A stretch of 51,707 bases of DNA from an uncultured Gemmatimonadota bacterium (lineage in GTDB: Bacteria; Gemmatimonadota; Gemmatimonadetes; Gemmatimonadales; Gemmatimonadaceae): contig CAMLIT010000016.1 in assembly GCA_946480295.1 (NCBI GenBank), positions 1 through 51,707 on the forward strand, read 5' to 3'. The translations under genes were made by a program, and so were the position numbers. Positions 42,781 through 51,707 of this stretch are shown piece after piece; positions within the stretch are counted from its first letter, which is position 1; every line of letters starts with the position of its first letter. The notes beneath the pieces are model-generated. The model searched no databases and was not told the origin of the DNA. It was given only the letters and a program-made list of their open reading frames with translations.

Positions 42781-43236
42781 ATGTCAGCCACGCTGTTCGA
42801 CGCACCGTCCCGCGCCCTGTCCACGCCCGCCGACCGCTCCGCCGCCGCGCGCTGGTTCGGCCGCGTGTCCACGGCCCTCGTGCTGCTCTTCCTCGCGTTC
42901 GACGTCGGCGCCAAGCTCCTGTCGGCGAGGGCCGCCGTCGAGGGAACCGCGCAGCTCGGGTATCAGCCGCACCAGGTGCCGCTGATCGGCGTCCTCGCCC
43001 TCGTCTGCACGGTCCTCTTCGCCATCCCCCAGACGGCGGTCCTCGGCGCCATCCTCCTGACCGGATACCTGGGCGGCGCCGTCGCGTCCAACGTGCGCGT
43101 GGACGCGCCGCTCTTCTCGCACACGCTCTTCCCGGTGTACTTCGCGGCGCTCCTCTGGGCCGGGCTCTACGTGCGCGATGCGCGCGTGCGCGCGATCCTC
43201 GGCCCCCGGCCGTCCGCCCGCCGCGCCAAGGTGTGA
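42781..43236 (+). CDS. DoxX-like membrane protein
   Basis: The 151-residue protein starts at ATG 42781 behind GGAGG. Four hydrophobic helices: about 29-47 (VSTALVLLFLAFDVGAKLL), 66-84 (VPLIGVLALVCTVLFAIP), 87-103 (AVLGAILLTGYLGGAVA) and 116-133 (LFPVYFAALLWAGLYV). The pattern ALVLLFLAFDVGAKL and GAILLTGYLGGAVASNVR matches the DoxX_2-type family of unknown biochemical role. The VOC gene starts one base after its stop, so the two are coupled. Confidence 0.88.
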   Translation: MSATLFDAPSRALSTPADRSAAARWFGRVSTALVLLFLAFDVGAKLLSARAAVEGTAQLGYQPHQVPLIGVLALVCTVLFAIPQTAVLGAILLTGYLGGAVASNVRVDAPLFSHTLFPVYFAALLWAGLYVRDARVRAILGPRPSARRAKV

Positions 43237-43237
43237 C

Positions 43238-43642
43238 ATGATCCTCTACACCCAGCTCAACTTCGGCGGCAACTGCGAGGAGGCGTTCCGGTTCTACGAG
43301 CGCCACCTCGGCGGCCGCCTGACGATGCTCGTTCGGCAGGCCGACATGCCCGACCCGCCGCCGAACGCCAGCCAGGCCGTGATCCACGCGCGCATGGACA
43401 TCGGCGGCACGGTGCTCATCGGCAACGACGTGCCGCCGGAGCACTTCCAGCGGATGCGGAGCGCGTACCTCTACCTGGCGGTCGACTCGACGGCGGAGGC
43501 GGAGCGCGTCTATCGGCTGCTGGCCGACGGCGGCGAGATCTACATGCCGCTGGAGGAGACCTTCTTCGCGGCGAGGTTCGCGATGCTGCGCGACCGGTTC
43601 GGCGTGTCGTGGTCGGTGATCCACGAGCGGAAGCAGGGATAG
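43238..43642 (+). CDS. VOC family protein, PhnB-like
   Basis: The 134-residue protein starts at ATG 43238, one base after the DoxX-like stop. It has the vicinal-oxygen-chelate pattern NFGGNCEEAFRFYERHLGG (8-26) and GEIYMPLEETFFAARFAMLR, closing with DRFGVSWSVIHE, typical of the PhnB/YjdN group. Members bind small metabolites or metals; many are of unknown function. Co-expressed with the DoxX-like protein. Confidence 0.9.
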   Translation: MILYTQLNFGGNCEEAFRFYERHLGGRLTMLVRQADMPDPPPNASQAVIHARMDIGGTVLIGNDVPPEHFQRMRSAYLYLAVDSTAEAERVYRLLADGGEIYMPLEETFFAARFAMLRDRFGVSWSVIHERKQG

Positions 43643-43688
43643 CCTCGCGCAGAGCGGCGTGACGGCGCGGGCGGCCCGCCCCCGCGCC

Positions 43689-44777
43689 TCACCCCGCCGC
43701 CTTCAGCTCCGTGCCCCCCGCGTGCGCGCTGCCGACCAGGTGCGAGATCAGCTCGCGTCGACTGTGGACGCCGGTCTTCTCGAAGATCGCCTTCAGGTGG
43801 TCCTGCACCGTGTACGGCGAGATGCCGAGCGCGTGGCTCACCCGCTTCGTGGCGAGTCCGGCGCGGAGGAGCGCGACGAGCTGGCGCTCGCGGCGCGTGA
43901 GTCCGTGCGCGCTGCACAGCACGTCGACCACCTCCTCGGCTGACGCGGCGCGCAGGGTGATGGCGACGCGCGCCTCGTCACCCCCTTCCAGCATCGCCCC
44001 CTCGATCACCGACCACCGTCCCGACGGCGTGCGGATGCGGACGCGCGCCGGCAGCGGGTGCGCATCGTCGGCCCGCTCGCGCGCGAGCACGCGCGTGCCG
44101 ATCTCGTAGATCGCCGGCGGCAGCATCCCGCCGCCCGGCTGGAGCTGCTCGAGCCAGGCGCGGGCGGGCGACGTCCAGCCCGACGCCGAGAGCTCGCGAT
44201 CGAGGATCAACGTGCCCGGCGGGGGAACGCTCGCGTCGCCCCCTTCGTCGCGCCAGCTCAGCGCGAGGCTGCGCCGCAGCAGCGTCCCGAGCGTCGGCGC
44301 GAGCTCCTCGAGCAGCCGTACGTCGTCCGCGTCGAACGCGCGCTCGTCGCTGTCGCGCATCAACTCGATGCTCCCCCAGCAGCCCTCGCGCTCCCGGCAG
44401 GCGGTCATGAGCGTGTCGCCGATCCCGTAGGGCTGCAGGCATTCCCGCCAGAAGCGGCTGCGCTCCTTCTTGCCGCCGGTGACGGCGCTGAGCGACACGC
44501 TCGCGCGCGGGCCGAGGATGAGCTCCGGCCAGCTCGCCACGTCGCCGTGTTCCTGGAGGGCGATGAGCCGTGGCAGCGACGGCCAGACGTCGAACCTGGC
44601 GATCCCGCTCATCGCGAGGCCGCTCCCCGGATCGGTGAGCGGCCAGCACCAGCGCTCGAATCCCACCGCGCGGCGCAGCTCCTCGAGGGCCGCGAGCCTC
44701 GCCTGCTCCGGGTCGAGCCGGGCGCCGGCCAGCGACTTCAGTCGCTCCCGGCATCGGTTGCGTGCGCGTTCACTCAT
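43689..44777 (-). CDS. LuxR-type transcriptional regulator
   Basis: The protein has 362 residues from ATG 44777. Residues 1-280 form a sensor region: ELRRAVGFERWCWPLTDPGS near residue 30 and DSDERAFDADDVRLLEELAP near 150 suggest a GAF-like fold. A LuxR-type helix-turn-helix is at about 292-350 (GLTRRERQLVALLRAGLATK then RVSHALGISPYTVQDHLKAI). There is no receiver domain, so it likely senses a ligand directly. It is divergent from the flavoprotein gene across 152 bp and may control it. Confidence 0.9.
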   Translation of the reverse strand: MSERARNRCRERLKSLAGARLDPEQARLAALEELRRAVGFERWCWPLTDPGSGLAMSGIARFDVWPSLPRLIALQEHGDVASWPELILGPRASVSLSAVTGGKKERSRFWRECLQPYGIGDTLMTACREREGCWGSIELMRDSDERAFDADDVRLLEELAPTLGTLLRRSLALSWRDEGGDASVPPPGTLILDRELSASGWTSPARAWLEQLQPGGGMLPPAIYEIGTRVLARERADDAHPLPARVRIRTPSGRWSVIEGAMLEGGDEARVAITLRAASAEEVVDVLCSAHGLTRRERQLVALLRAGLATKRVSHALGISPYTVQDHLKAIFEKTGVHSRRELISHLVGSAHAGGTELKAAG

Positions 44778-44929
44778 ATGGTCACCACGAATACGCCGCC
44801 CCCCGCCGCGGCGCCCTCCCACGTTCATGGGATGGTGATGCCGCCCGCCGGCGCCATACGATGCCTGCGCTGCATGGGAGCCTGCGGACGAAGGGGCAGG
44901 CGACGGACAAAAAAACGCGAGGACCAACG

Positions 44930-46141
44930 ATGAGCAAGGCTTACGACGTGATCGTACTGGGCGCGCGCTGCGCCGGTTCGCCCCTGGCGATGCTGCTCGC
45001 CCGCCGCGGCTACCGCGTGCTGCTCGTCGATCGAGCCACCTTCCCGAGCGACACCATCTCGACCCACATCCTGCAGCCGCGCGGCGCCGCCGCCCTCGCG
45101 CGCTGGGGCCTCCTCGACGACCTGGTCGCCACCGGCTGCCCGCCGATGCACACCTACACCTTCGACTTCGGCCCCGTCACCATCTCGGGTTCTCCCGGGA
45201 CCGACGAGTCGCCGGTCTCCTACTGCCCGCGGCGCACCGTGCTCGACGCGCTGCTCGTGAACGCGGCCGCCGCGGCGGGGGTGGAGGTGCGCGAGGGCTT
45301 CACCGTGGACGAGATCCTCGTCGAGGACGGCCGCGTCGTCGGCATCCGCGGGCGCTCGAAGAGCGGCGAGCCCGTGGAGGAGCGCGCGACGATCGTGGCC
45401 GGAGCCGACGGCCACCGCTCCCGGCTCGCCCGCGCCGTCGGCGCCGAGCAGTACCACGAGCGGCCGCCGCTGCTCGCGGGCTACTACAGCTACTGGAGCG
45501 GCCTCCCCATGCACGGCCGCTACGACATCTTCATCCGCGAGCGTCGCGGGTTCGGGGCGGCGCAGACGCACGACGGCCTGACGATCATCGTCGGCGGCTG
45601 GCCGTACGCGGAGTTCGAGACCAACAAGCACGACGTCGAGCACCACTTCCTGCGCATGCTGGACCTCGCCCCCGCGTTCGCCGAGCGCGTGCGCGGCGCG
45701 CGGCGCGAGGCGCCCTTCGTGGGGATGCCCGTCACGAACTTCTTCCGCACCCCGTACGGCCCCGGCTGGGTGCTCGTGGGCGACGCCGGCTACACGAAGG
45801 ATCCGATCACCGCGCAGGGGATCTCGGACGCGTTCGGCGACGCCGAGCGCTGCTCCGCCGCGCTCGATGCCGCGCTCTCCGGCCGCCGCTCGTTTGGCGA
45901 CGTGATGGCCGAGTCCCAGCGCGAGCGCGACGAGCATGCGCTGCCGATGTACGAGTTCACCTGCCAGCTCGCGTCGCTCGAGCCGCCGCCGCCGGAGATG
46001 CAGCAGCTCCTCGGGGCGATCCACGGCAACCAGGCGGCGATGGACGGGTTCGTGCGGATGAACGCCGGGACGATCTCGCCGGCGGTGTTCTTCTCGCCGG
46101 AGAACCTGGGGCCGATCATGGGGGCGGCGGCAATGCGGTGA
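44930..46141 (+). CDS. FAD-dependent oxidoreductase (geranylgeranyl reductase/PHBH-like)
   Basis: The 403-residue protein starts at ATG 44930. The N-terminal dinucleotide fold reads DVIVLGARCAGSPLAMLLAR (6-25), with the GxGxxG changed to GARCAG, typical of this subgroup. The second FAD motif GDAGYTKDPITAQGISDAF (about 284-302) and AGADGHRSRLAR (about 155-166) mark p-hydroxybenzoate-hydroxylase-type flavoproteins. They hydroxylate or halogenate aromatics or reduce isoprenoids; the substrate is unknown. It is divergent from the LuxR regulator. Confidence 0.92.
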   Translation: MSKAYDVIVLGARCAGSPLAMLLARRGYRVLLVDRATFPSDTISTHILQPRGAAALARWGLLDDLVATGCPPMHTYTFDFGPVTISGSPGTDESPVSYCPRRTVLDALLVNAAAAAGVEVREGFTVDEILVEDGRVVGIRGRSKSGEPVEERATIVAGADGHRSRLARAVGAEQYHERPPLLAGYYSYWSGLPMHGRYDIFIRERRGFGAAQTHDGLTIIVGGWPYAEFETNKHDVEHHFLRMLDLAPAFAERVRGARREAPFVGMPVTNFFRTPYGPGWVLVGDAGYTKDPITAQGISDAFGDAERCSAALDAALSGRRSFGDVMAESQRERDEHALPMYEFTCQLASLEPPPPEMQQLLGAIHGNQAAMDGFVRMNAGTISPAVFFSPENLGPIMGAAAMR

Positions 46142-46169
46142 GGCGCGGCCGAGGCGGATGCACGGCTCC

Positions 46170-48878
46170 TCACTCGGGCAGCTCGCGGCTCGTCGCGATC
46201 GTGAATGGCGCCGACACGGTGGGGAGCCCCGAGCCCGGCTGCCCGCCACCCACGTAGACGCGATACTCGCCGCCGAGCACCTGAACCTGCCCCTCGGGAG
46301 AGACGGAGCTCAGGTCGCGCGGTCCCAGGTGGAACTCGATCGTCCGCCGCTCGCCCGGCGCGAGGTGCACCCGCTGGAAGCCGCGCAGCGCCAGCCGCGG
46401 AACGCCGGCGGAATCGGGAAAGGTGAGGTAGAGCTGCGCGACCTCGTCGCCGGCGCGCGCGCCGGTATTTCGAACCGAGGTGCGCACCACGATGCCGTCG
46501 GCCGTCGACCGGCCGGACGGGGCGACATGCACTGGCGCGTACGCGAAGGTCGTGTAGCTCAGGCCGAAGCCGAACGGGTACACGGGCGTGCCGGTGAAGT
46601 AGCGGTACGTCCGTCCCTGCATCGCATAGTCGTCGAAGGGCGGGAGCTGCGACACGCTCTCGTAGAAGGTCTCCGGCAGCCGTCCCGCCGGATCGACGGC
46701 ACCGGACAGCACGCGGCCGACGGCGAGCCCGCCCGCCTGGCCGGGATACCAGGCCTGGACGATGGCGTTCGCGTTCCGCTTCGCCCAGTCGAGGTTCATC
46801 GCGCTGCCGCTCAGGTTCACGACGACGAGCGGCTTGCCCGTGGCCTTCGCCGCCTCGAGCAGGTGCCCCTGGTCCGCCGGCAGGTCGAAGGTGGTACGGT
46901 CGCCGCCCTTGAAGCCGTCGAGATCCTGACTCCCCTCCTCGCCCTCGAGGCTCGACGTGATGCCCACGACCGCGACGACGACGTCCGCGTCCCTCGCCGC
47001 GGCCACCAGCGCCGAGTCGGGATCGGCGGAGACGCGCTGCCAGACGAATGAGCCCAGCTCGCCGCGCGGGCCGCTGCTCGTCACCGAGAAGGGATAGCGC
47101 TCCCCCACCTGGAGCCGCACGGTGCCGAACACCGGCAGGCCGCCCGATCGGCCGACCGTCGACGCGAGCGTCTGGCCGCCGAACGACAGGGTCGTCGAGC
47201 CGCCGTCGACGCCCAGGCGGTACGTCCCCGTCGTCTTCGGCACGAGGTAGCCGCTGGCCACGATCCGGCCGCCCTTCGGCAGGATGGGCGGCCCGCCGAG
47301 CGTCTCGAGGCTCACGAATGGCAGCACGCGCGTGACCACCGGCGTGTCGGCGATGGTCCGCTTCGCGAACTGCCGGAACGCCTCGCCATACGAGCGCGGC
47401 GGCGGCAGCGTATCGGGCAGCACGGAGTAGAACCGCGCGGTCACGCCGGGACGTCCGTCCTCCGTCTGGAGCACGCCGGGCGGCACGTGATCGCCGTCGG
47501 TGATCGAGGCGCCGGCGGGCACGAGCGTCACCTCCGCGTTCGGAAGCGCGCGGCGCAGGCCATCGTAGATCGACGGCAGCTCGGCCGTCTCGCGCGACGT
47601 GTAGTTGCCGCGCAGCACGTGGCGCGAGTCGGCGAGCGGGCCGACGACGGCCACGCGGAGCCGGCCACCCGCGTGGCCGCGTGACGCGAGCGGCAGCACG
47701 CCATCGTTCTTCAACAGGACCATCGACTCCTCGGCGGCGCGCTCGGCGAGCGCGCCATGTGCCGCGGGCGGCGCGTACGCCGCCATCGAAGCCGCCGGGC
47801 GCGCGCTGGCCGCGCCGCGATCGAGGTCGCCCAGGCGAATGCGCGCGGCGAGCAGGCGGATGAGCGCCGAGTCGACGTCCGCTTCCGGCAGGTCGCCGCG
47901 CCGGACCGCGTCCACGTAGTTCTGCGATCGATGGAACGAGAGCGAATCGAAGAAGCCGGCCACCGTGCACTCGTTGTCCACGCCCGTGCGGATGGCGTCC
48001 GCGGAGGCCGCGGCCGCGTCCTTCGCGTACTTGTGCCCCTGCCAGATGTCGGCGACCGCCTCGCAGTCCGAGACCACGTAGCCCTTGAACCCCCACGCGC
48101 CGCGCAGCGTCTGGCGCAGGAGGAAATCGTTCGCGCACGCCGGCTGGCCGTTGATCGAGTTGTAGGCGCACATCACCGAGCCCGCCTTCCCCTCGGTCAC
48201 CGCCGCGCGGAACGCCGGCAGGTACGTATCGCGCTCGTCGTGCAGCGAGACGGTGACGTCGGCGCGGTGGCGCGTGGGCTCCGGCCCGCTGTGCACCGCG
48301 AAGTGCTTGGGCGTCGCGATGCCCCTCGGCGATGCGCTCGAGCCCTGGAAGCCGGTGACGTACGCGACGGCGAGGCGGGCGGTGAGGAACGGATCCTCCC
48401 CGTAGGTTTCCTGGCCGCGTCCCCAGCGTGGATCGCGGACGATGTTGACGTTAGGCGCCCAGACGTCGAGCCCGGCGGCGAAGCTGAAGACGTGTCCCTC
48501 GGCCAGCTTGCGCGCCCGGATCGCGTGCAGCTCGTCGACGATCTGGCCGCTCATGCGCTTCACGAGCGGTGCGTCGAAGGTGGCGGCGAGCCCGATCGGC
48601 TCGGGGTAGTTGGTAGCGTACGGGTCGCCGATCACGCCGTGCAGGGCTTCGTTCCACCACTGGTACGCGGGAATGCCGAGCCGCGGGATCGCGGGCGAGG
48701 TGTTCACGAGCTGGCTCGCCTTCTCCTCGAGCGTCATCCGCGCCACGAGAGCCGCCGCGCGCCGCTCCGGATTGCCGGTGCGGGCACGAGTCGCCGCGGA
48801 ACGCGGCGTGACCTGGGCGAAGGCGGGGACGGCGGTCGACAGCGCGATGGCCGTCGCGGCGAGGCTGCGGAATCTCAT
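46170..48878 (-). CDS. Secreted GH3 beta-glucosidase/beta-xylosidase with PA14-like insertion
   Basis: The 902-residue protein has a signal peptide (LAATAIALSTAVPAFAQ). The GH3 barrel begins at about residue 40 and carries the nucleophile Asp271 in GYVVSDCEAV and the substrate motif GIATPKHFAVHS. A PA14-like insertion is at about 455-590 (GRIVASGYLVPKTTGTYRLG). The second GH3 sheet domain resumes with DADVVVAVVGITSSLEGEEG, and a fibronectin-III-like domain closes the protein (RNTGARAGDEVAQLYLTFPD). Such enzymes remove terminal beta-linked glucose or xylose from oligosaccharides in the periplasm. It converges on the flavoprotein gene. Confidence 0.93.
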   Translation of the reverse strand: MRFRSLAATAIALSTAVPAFAQVTPRSAATRARTGNPERRAAALVARMTLEEKASQLVNTSPAIPRLGIPAYQWWNEALHGVIGDPYATNYPEPIGLAATFDAPLVKRMSGQIVDELHAIRARKLAEGHVFSFAAGLDVWAPNVNIVRDPRWGRGQETYGEDPFLTARLAVAYVTGFQGSSASPRGIATPKHFAVHSGPEPTRHRADVTVSLHDERDTYLPAFRAAVTEGKAGSVMCAYNSINGQPACANDFLLRQTLRGAWGFKGYVVSDCEAVADIWQGHKYAKDAAAASADAIRTGVDNECTVAGFFDSLSFHRSQNYVDAVRRGDLPEADVDSALIRLLAARIRLGDLDRGAASARPAASMAAYAPPAAHGALAERAAEESMVLLKNDGVLPLASRGHAGGRLRVAVVGPLADSRHVLRGNYTSRETAELPSIYDGLRRALPNAEVTLVPAGASITDGDHVPPGVLQTEDGRPGVTARFYSVLPDTLPPPRSYGEAFRQFAKRTIADTPVVTRVLPFVSLETLGGPPILPKGGRIVASGYLVPKTTGTYRLGVDGGSTTLSFGGQTLASTVGRSGGLPVFGTVRLQVGERYPFSVTSSGPRGELGSFVWQRVSADPDSALVAAARDADVVVAVVGITSSLEGEEGSQDLDGFKGGDRTTFDLPADQGHLLEAAKATGKPLVVVNLSGSAMNLDWAKRNANAIVQAWYPGQAGGLAVGRVLSGAVDPAGRLPETFYESVSQLPPFDDYAMQGRTYRYFTGTPVYPFGFGLSYTTFAYAPVHVAPSGRSTADGIVVRTSVRNTGARAGDEVAQLYLTFPDSAGVPRLALRGFQRVHLAPGERRTIEFHLGPRDLSSVSPEGQVQVLGGEYRVYVGGGQPGSGLPTVSAPFTIATSRELPE

Positions 48879-48985
48879 ACTCGTGTGGGTGTCGGGGTCG
48901 CGATACCGTACCCGCTCGGCGATCGATGCGCAACTTCCGACGAAGACCGGCGCGAGTCACCTCGGCGCGTCCAGCCCGCGACGCC

Positions 48986-49699
48986 TCACGCTCGCGTCGC
49001 CGGCCCCTCCACCCTCCCGTCCACCAGGTGCACGATGCGATCGCACCGGTTCGCGAGGTGGTCGTCGTGCGTCACCACGACGAAGGTCGTCCCGTACCGC
49101 GCGTTGAACGCGCGCAGCAGCCGGAACACCTGCGCGCCGGACTCGGAGTCGAGGTTGCCCGTGGGCTCGTCGGCGAGGACGAGCGACGGGCGCATGACGA
49201 GCGCGCGCGCGAGCGCGACGCGCTGCTGCTCGCCCCCGGACAGGTCCGTCGCGCGGAAGGTGGCGCGTTCGGCGAGCCCCACCTCCGCGAGCAGCGCGCT
49301 GGCGCGTGCGGCCATCTCGCCGTCGCGACGCCCGCGGTCGGCCAGCAGCGGCAGCATGACGTTCTCCGCCGCGGTGAACGCGGGCAGCAGGTAGTGGAAC
49401 TGAAAGACGAACCCGATCGCGCGGCCGCGCAGCGCGGTCGTCTGCGCCTCGTCGAGCCGCGACACGTCGCCGCCCTGGAACACGATGCGGCCGGTGGTGG
49501 GGCGGTCGAGGAGACCGATGATGTTCAGCAGCGTAGATTTCCCGGAGCCTGACGCGCCGGTGAGGGCGAGGAACTCGCCCGGTGCGACGACGAGATCGAC
49601 GCTGCGCAGCACGCGCGTGACGACGTGCCCGCCGTAGTCCCTGGTCACGCCCTCGAGGCGCAGCAGCGGTTCGACGGTCGGCGCGGCCATCGTGCTCAC
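48986..49699 (-). CDS. ABC transporter ATP-binding protein, MacB/LolD type
   Basis: The 237-residue protein has Walker [10 protein letters not shown] (47-55), the signature [15 protein letters not shown], and Walker [13 protein letters not shown] followed by the His switch VVTHDDHLA. The family exports lipoproteins, antibiotics or peptides, or shapes the cell wall. It overlaps the permease gene stop by 4 bases (ATGA). It would form a complex with the permease and the adaptor encoded just upstream. Confidence 0.95.
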   Translation of the reverse strand: MSTMAAPTVEPLLRLEGVTRDYGGHVVTRVLRSVDLVVAPGEFLALTGASGSGKSTLLNIIGLLDRPTTGRIVFQGGDVSRLDEAQTTALRGRAIGFVFQFHYLLPAFTAAENVMLPLLADRGRRDGEMAARASALLAEVGLAERATFRATDLSGGEQQRVALARALVMRPSLVLADEPTGNLDSESGAQVFRLLRAFNARYGTTFVVVTHDDHLANRCDRIVHLVDGRVEGPATRA

Positions 49700-50913
49700 C
49701 CGTACCGGATGATCTCCGCCGGCCGCATGCGCGCCGCGCGCCGCGCGGGGAGGAGCGCCGCCCCGATTCCGACCGCCAGGGCGATCGCGGTCGAGCGCAG
49801 GTAGAGCGCGGTGGTGAGCGCGACGGGAAAGGTCGGCGACCCGTCCGGGTTGCGTGCGATGCCGGCGAACACCCGCGCCAGCGCCGACCCGAGGAGGATC
49901 CCGCCCACCGAGCCGACGAGGCCGAGGATCGCGCCTTCCACGAGGAAGATGCGCATGACTTGGGCGCGCCGGGTGCCGGTGGCGCGGAGAATCCCGATCT
50001 CGCGCGACTTCTGCACCACGGACACGGCGAGCACGCTGGCGATGCCGAGGGCGACGGCGAGGATCACGAAGGTCTGGATCAACCGACTCGACGCGCTCTG
50101 CGAGCGGAGGCCGACGAGCAGCTGCTCGTTGGTGCGCATCCAGCTGTCGGCGACGAGCCCCGTGCGTGCGGTGATCGCCTGGGCGAGCGGCTCCGCGTCG
50201 TAGATGCGCGCGCCGCGTACCTCGATCGTCGAGATGCCGCCGGCGAGGCCGAACATGCTCTGCGCCGCGCGCAGCGAGACGAACACCCAGCGCTGGTTGA
50301 GGTCCTTGTTCCCGAGGTCGATGATGCCGCTGATCGTGTAGACGCCGCCCCTGTCCGTGCCGACGCGCAGCCGCATCCGATCGCCGACCCCGAGGCCGAG
50401 ATAGCGGGCGAGCTCCGTGCCGATCACGGCATGGAAGCCCTCGAGGTCGAGCCGACCGGCCTTCAGGAACCCCGCGAGGTCGACGATGTCGCGATAGCTG
50501 CGGAGGTCGATCCCGCGGACGGCCACGGAGCTCGCCCCGTCACCGCGCACGGCCATCGCCGGTCCGGCGATCGTCGGCGCGACGGCGGCCACGCCGGGCA
50601 GCGCGGCGATGTCGGCGATGACGCGCTGCCACTGGATGATCGAGCGCACCCGCTGTGCCGGGCGCTCGACGAGCGGCGCGCGGAGCACGCCGTCGCGCGC
50701 GGGCAGCAGCCGCGGCATGTCCTCGGGCGGGCGCACGACCACGTGCGCCTGCGTGCCGAGGGTGCGGTCGATGAGGCTCTGCTGAAGGCCCGTGATGAGC
50801 GCCGAGAGAAAGATGATCACCGCGACGCCGACGGCGACACCCGTGAGGATGAGCCACGTCTGCGCGCGACCCTCGCGCAGGTAGCGGAGCGCGACGAGCA
50901 GCTCGAAGGGCAT
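49696..50913 (-). CDS. ABC transporter permease, FtsX/MacB-like
   Basis: The 405-residue protein has an N-terminal helix ([20 protein letters not shown]), a large periplasmic MacB-type core (about 45-270) and three C-terminal helices of the FtsX domain ([40 protein letters not shown] and [20 protein letters not shown]). The coupling motif [16 protein letters not shown] contacts the ATPase. It ends RPAEIIRYG, typical of LolC/E-like permeases. It starts 3 bases after the adaptor stop, completing an operon. Confidence 0.93.
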   Translation of the reverse strand: MPFELLVALRYLREGRAQTWLILTGVAVGVAVIIFLSALITGLQQSLIDRTLGTQAHVVVRPPEDMPRLLPARDGVLRAPLVERPAQRVRSIIQWQRVIADIAALPGVAAVAPTIAGPAMAVRGDGASSVAVRGIDLRSYRDIVDLAGFLKAGRLDLEGFHAVIGTELARYLGLGVGDRMRLRVGTDRGGVYTISGIIDLGNKDLNQRWVFVSLRAAQSMFGLAGGISTIEVRGARIYDAEPLAQAITARTGLVADSWMRTNEQLLVGLRSQSASSRLIQTFVILAVALGIASVLAVSVVQKSREIGILRATGTRRAQVMRIFLVEGAILGLVGSVGGILLGSALARVFAGIARNPDGSPTFPVALTTALYLRSTAIALAVGIGAALLPARRAARMRPAEIIRYG

Positions 50914-50915
50914 CG

Positions 50916-51707
50916 CTACGGCGCTCCGGCGCCGCCAGGCGCCTCCCGCACGTGCACCCGGTCGCCCGGGGCGACCGTCGGCGGCAGCACCCGCTCGCCC
51001 TGTCGCAGGCCCGCCACGATCTCGACCGCTCCGTCGCCCTGGAGCCCGAGGCGGACACTCCGTCGCTCGGCGCGTCCGTCACGCTCGACGATGACCCATG
51101 GCGCCGCGACGCTCGCGTCCCCGACACGATCGAGCGGCAGCACGAGCGCCGTGTCGCGGCGCGCGACCTCGACGTTGATGGATACCGTCATGTCGGCACG
51201 GAGGTACGATGGCGGGTCCGGCACCGCGAGACGGATCTCCACCGTGCCCTGCGCGGGATCGATGACCGGCGCCATCGAGGCGACGCGCGCGGCGAAGGTG
51301 CGCGTCGGGAAGGCGTCGGCCGACGCGACGGCGCGAGCGCCCGGATGCAGCTCGGCGAGGTTCTCCTCGCGCGGGTACGCGACGAGCTGCGTGGCGCCGT
51401 CGAGCGCCAGATCGAACAGCACGCGCCCGGGCACGACCAGGTCGCCCGGCTCCACGTCGCGCGTCAGGACGGTAGCCCCGGCCGGCGCGACGAGGCGAGT
51501 GAGCGCGAGCTGCGCTTCGGCGGCGGCGACGGCGGCGCGGGCCCGCGTGATCTCGGCCAGAGCCGCCGGCGCGGCGCCGTCCGCGCGAGTGCGTGCCTGC
51601 GCCGCGTCCAGCTCCGAGCGCGCGACCGCCGCCGCGTGCTCGGCGACCGCGAGATCACGCGCGCTGATCGCGCCCCGGGCGCAGAGCACGCGCGCGCGCG
51701 CGACATC
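50916..51707 (-). CDS. HlyD/MacA-type periplasmic adaptor, 5' end cut by window edge
   Basis: The frame is open to the right edge; at least 263 residues are visible and the true start is beyond the window. Visible parts are a coiled-coil hairpin (AVAEHAAAVARSELDAAQAR), a lipoyl-like half (LVAPAGATVLTRDVEPGDLV), the beta-barrel (ASADAFPTRTFAARVASMAP) and membrane-proximal domain (RSVRLGLQGDGAVEIVAGLR). This is the order of membrane-fusion adaptors. It would link the FtsX/MacB permease and ATPase encoded downstream into an export system, possibly with an outer-membrane partner beyond the window. Confidence 0.9.
   Translation of the reverse strand, partial: DVARARVLCARGAISARDLAVAEHAAAVARSELDAAQARTRADGAAPAALAEITRARAAVAAAEAQLALTRLVAPAGATVLTRDVEPGDLVVPGRVLFDLALDGATQLVAYPREENLAELHPGARAVASADAFPTRTFAARVASMAPVIDPAQGTVEIRLAVPDPPSYLRADMTVSINVEVARRDTALVLPLDRVGDASVAAPWVIVERDGRAERRSVRLGLQGDGAVEIVAGLRQGERVLPPTVAPGDRVHVREAPGGAGAP

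Overview
The window is about 72% G+C and carries densely packed genes on both strands. It is rich in secreted glycoside hydrolases, outer-membrane receptors and porins, and Gram-negative lipoproteins. That content, plus the recurrent word GCCTAACG, fits a soil Gemmatimonadota genome (Gemmatirosa-like). This assignment is inference from gene content, not a database match. No rRNA, tRNA, CRISPR array, insertion sequence or replication origin was seen.

Left part (1-27 kb) is accessory metabolism. A glucuronoyl esterase (CE15, cut by the window edge) diverges from a GH35 beta-galactosidase. They are followed by a type 2 (archaeal-like) thymidine/AMP phosphorylase, an amidase-signature hydrolase, a BBP2-type porin, a cold-shock-domain protein with a basic tail, a flavin monooxygenase/SDR/acetyltransferase run, a large secreted carboxypeptidase-regulatory-fold protein, and a Cys/His-rich exported protein next to a TonB-dependent receptor. 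An arsenic biotransformation operon arsR-arsM-arsN2 follows, with two matching ATCAA-N6-TTGAT operators, one before arsR and one before arsM. A GGDEF protein, a GH43 glycosidase, a beta-lactamase-fold serine hydrolase and an exported PIG-L-type deacetylase complete this part.

Middle part (27.0-42.7 kb) is the most unusual. Fifteen genes on the minus strand, nearly all closely spaced or overlapping and most with clear AGGAG-type ribosome sites, run from 41051 down to 27021. The first nine are a gas-vesicle set: a GvpA-like shell protein fused to a winged-helix-like tail, three GvpF/L, GvpG, GvpM/S, a TPR-like protein, GvpK and GvpJ. They continue into two lipoproteins, a peptidoglycan amidase fused to a holin-like membrane hairpin, a 1259-residue protein ending in about twelve degenerate 25-residue repeats, a trypsin-like protease and a coiled-coil protein. 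A second, inverted copy of the amidase gene lies on the other side of gvpA. The two catalytic-domain segments (498 bp each, from the Shine-Dalgarno onward) are almost identical while their membrane tails have diverged. The gas-vesicle block (33088-41719) is therefore bracketed by long inverted repeats. Inverting it would swap which amidase variant and which downstream genes follow the gvp operon. No GvpN, GvpC or GvpO is present here.

Right part (42.7-51.7 kb) holds a DoxX-like membrane protein, a VOC protein, a LuxR-type regulator divergent from a flavoprotein oxidoreductase, a secreted GH3 glycosidase with a PA14-like insertion, and a MacB/Lol-type ABC export operon (ATPase, permease, and an adaptor cut by the window edge). 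CE15, GH35, GH43 and GH3 together suggest a lifestyle on plant hemicellulose.
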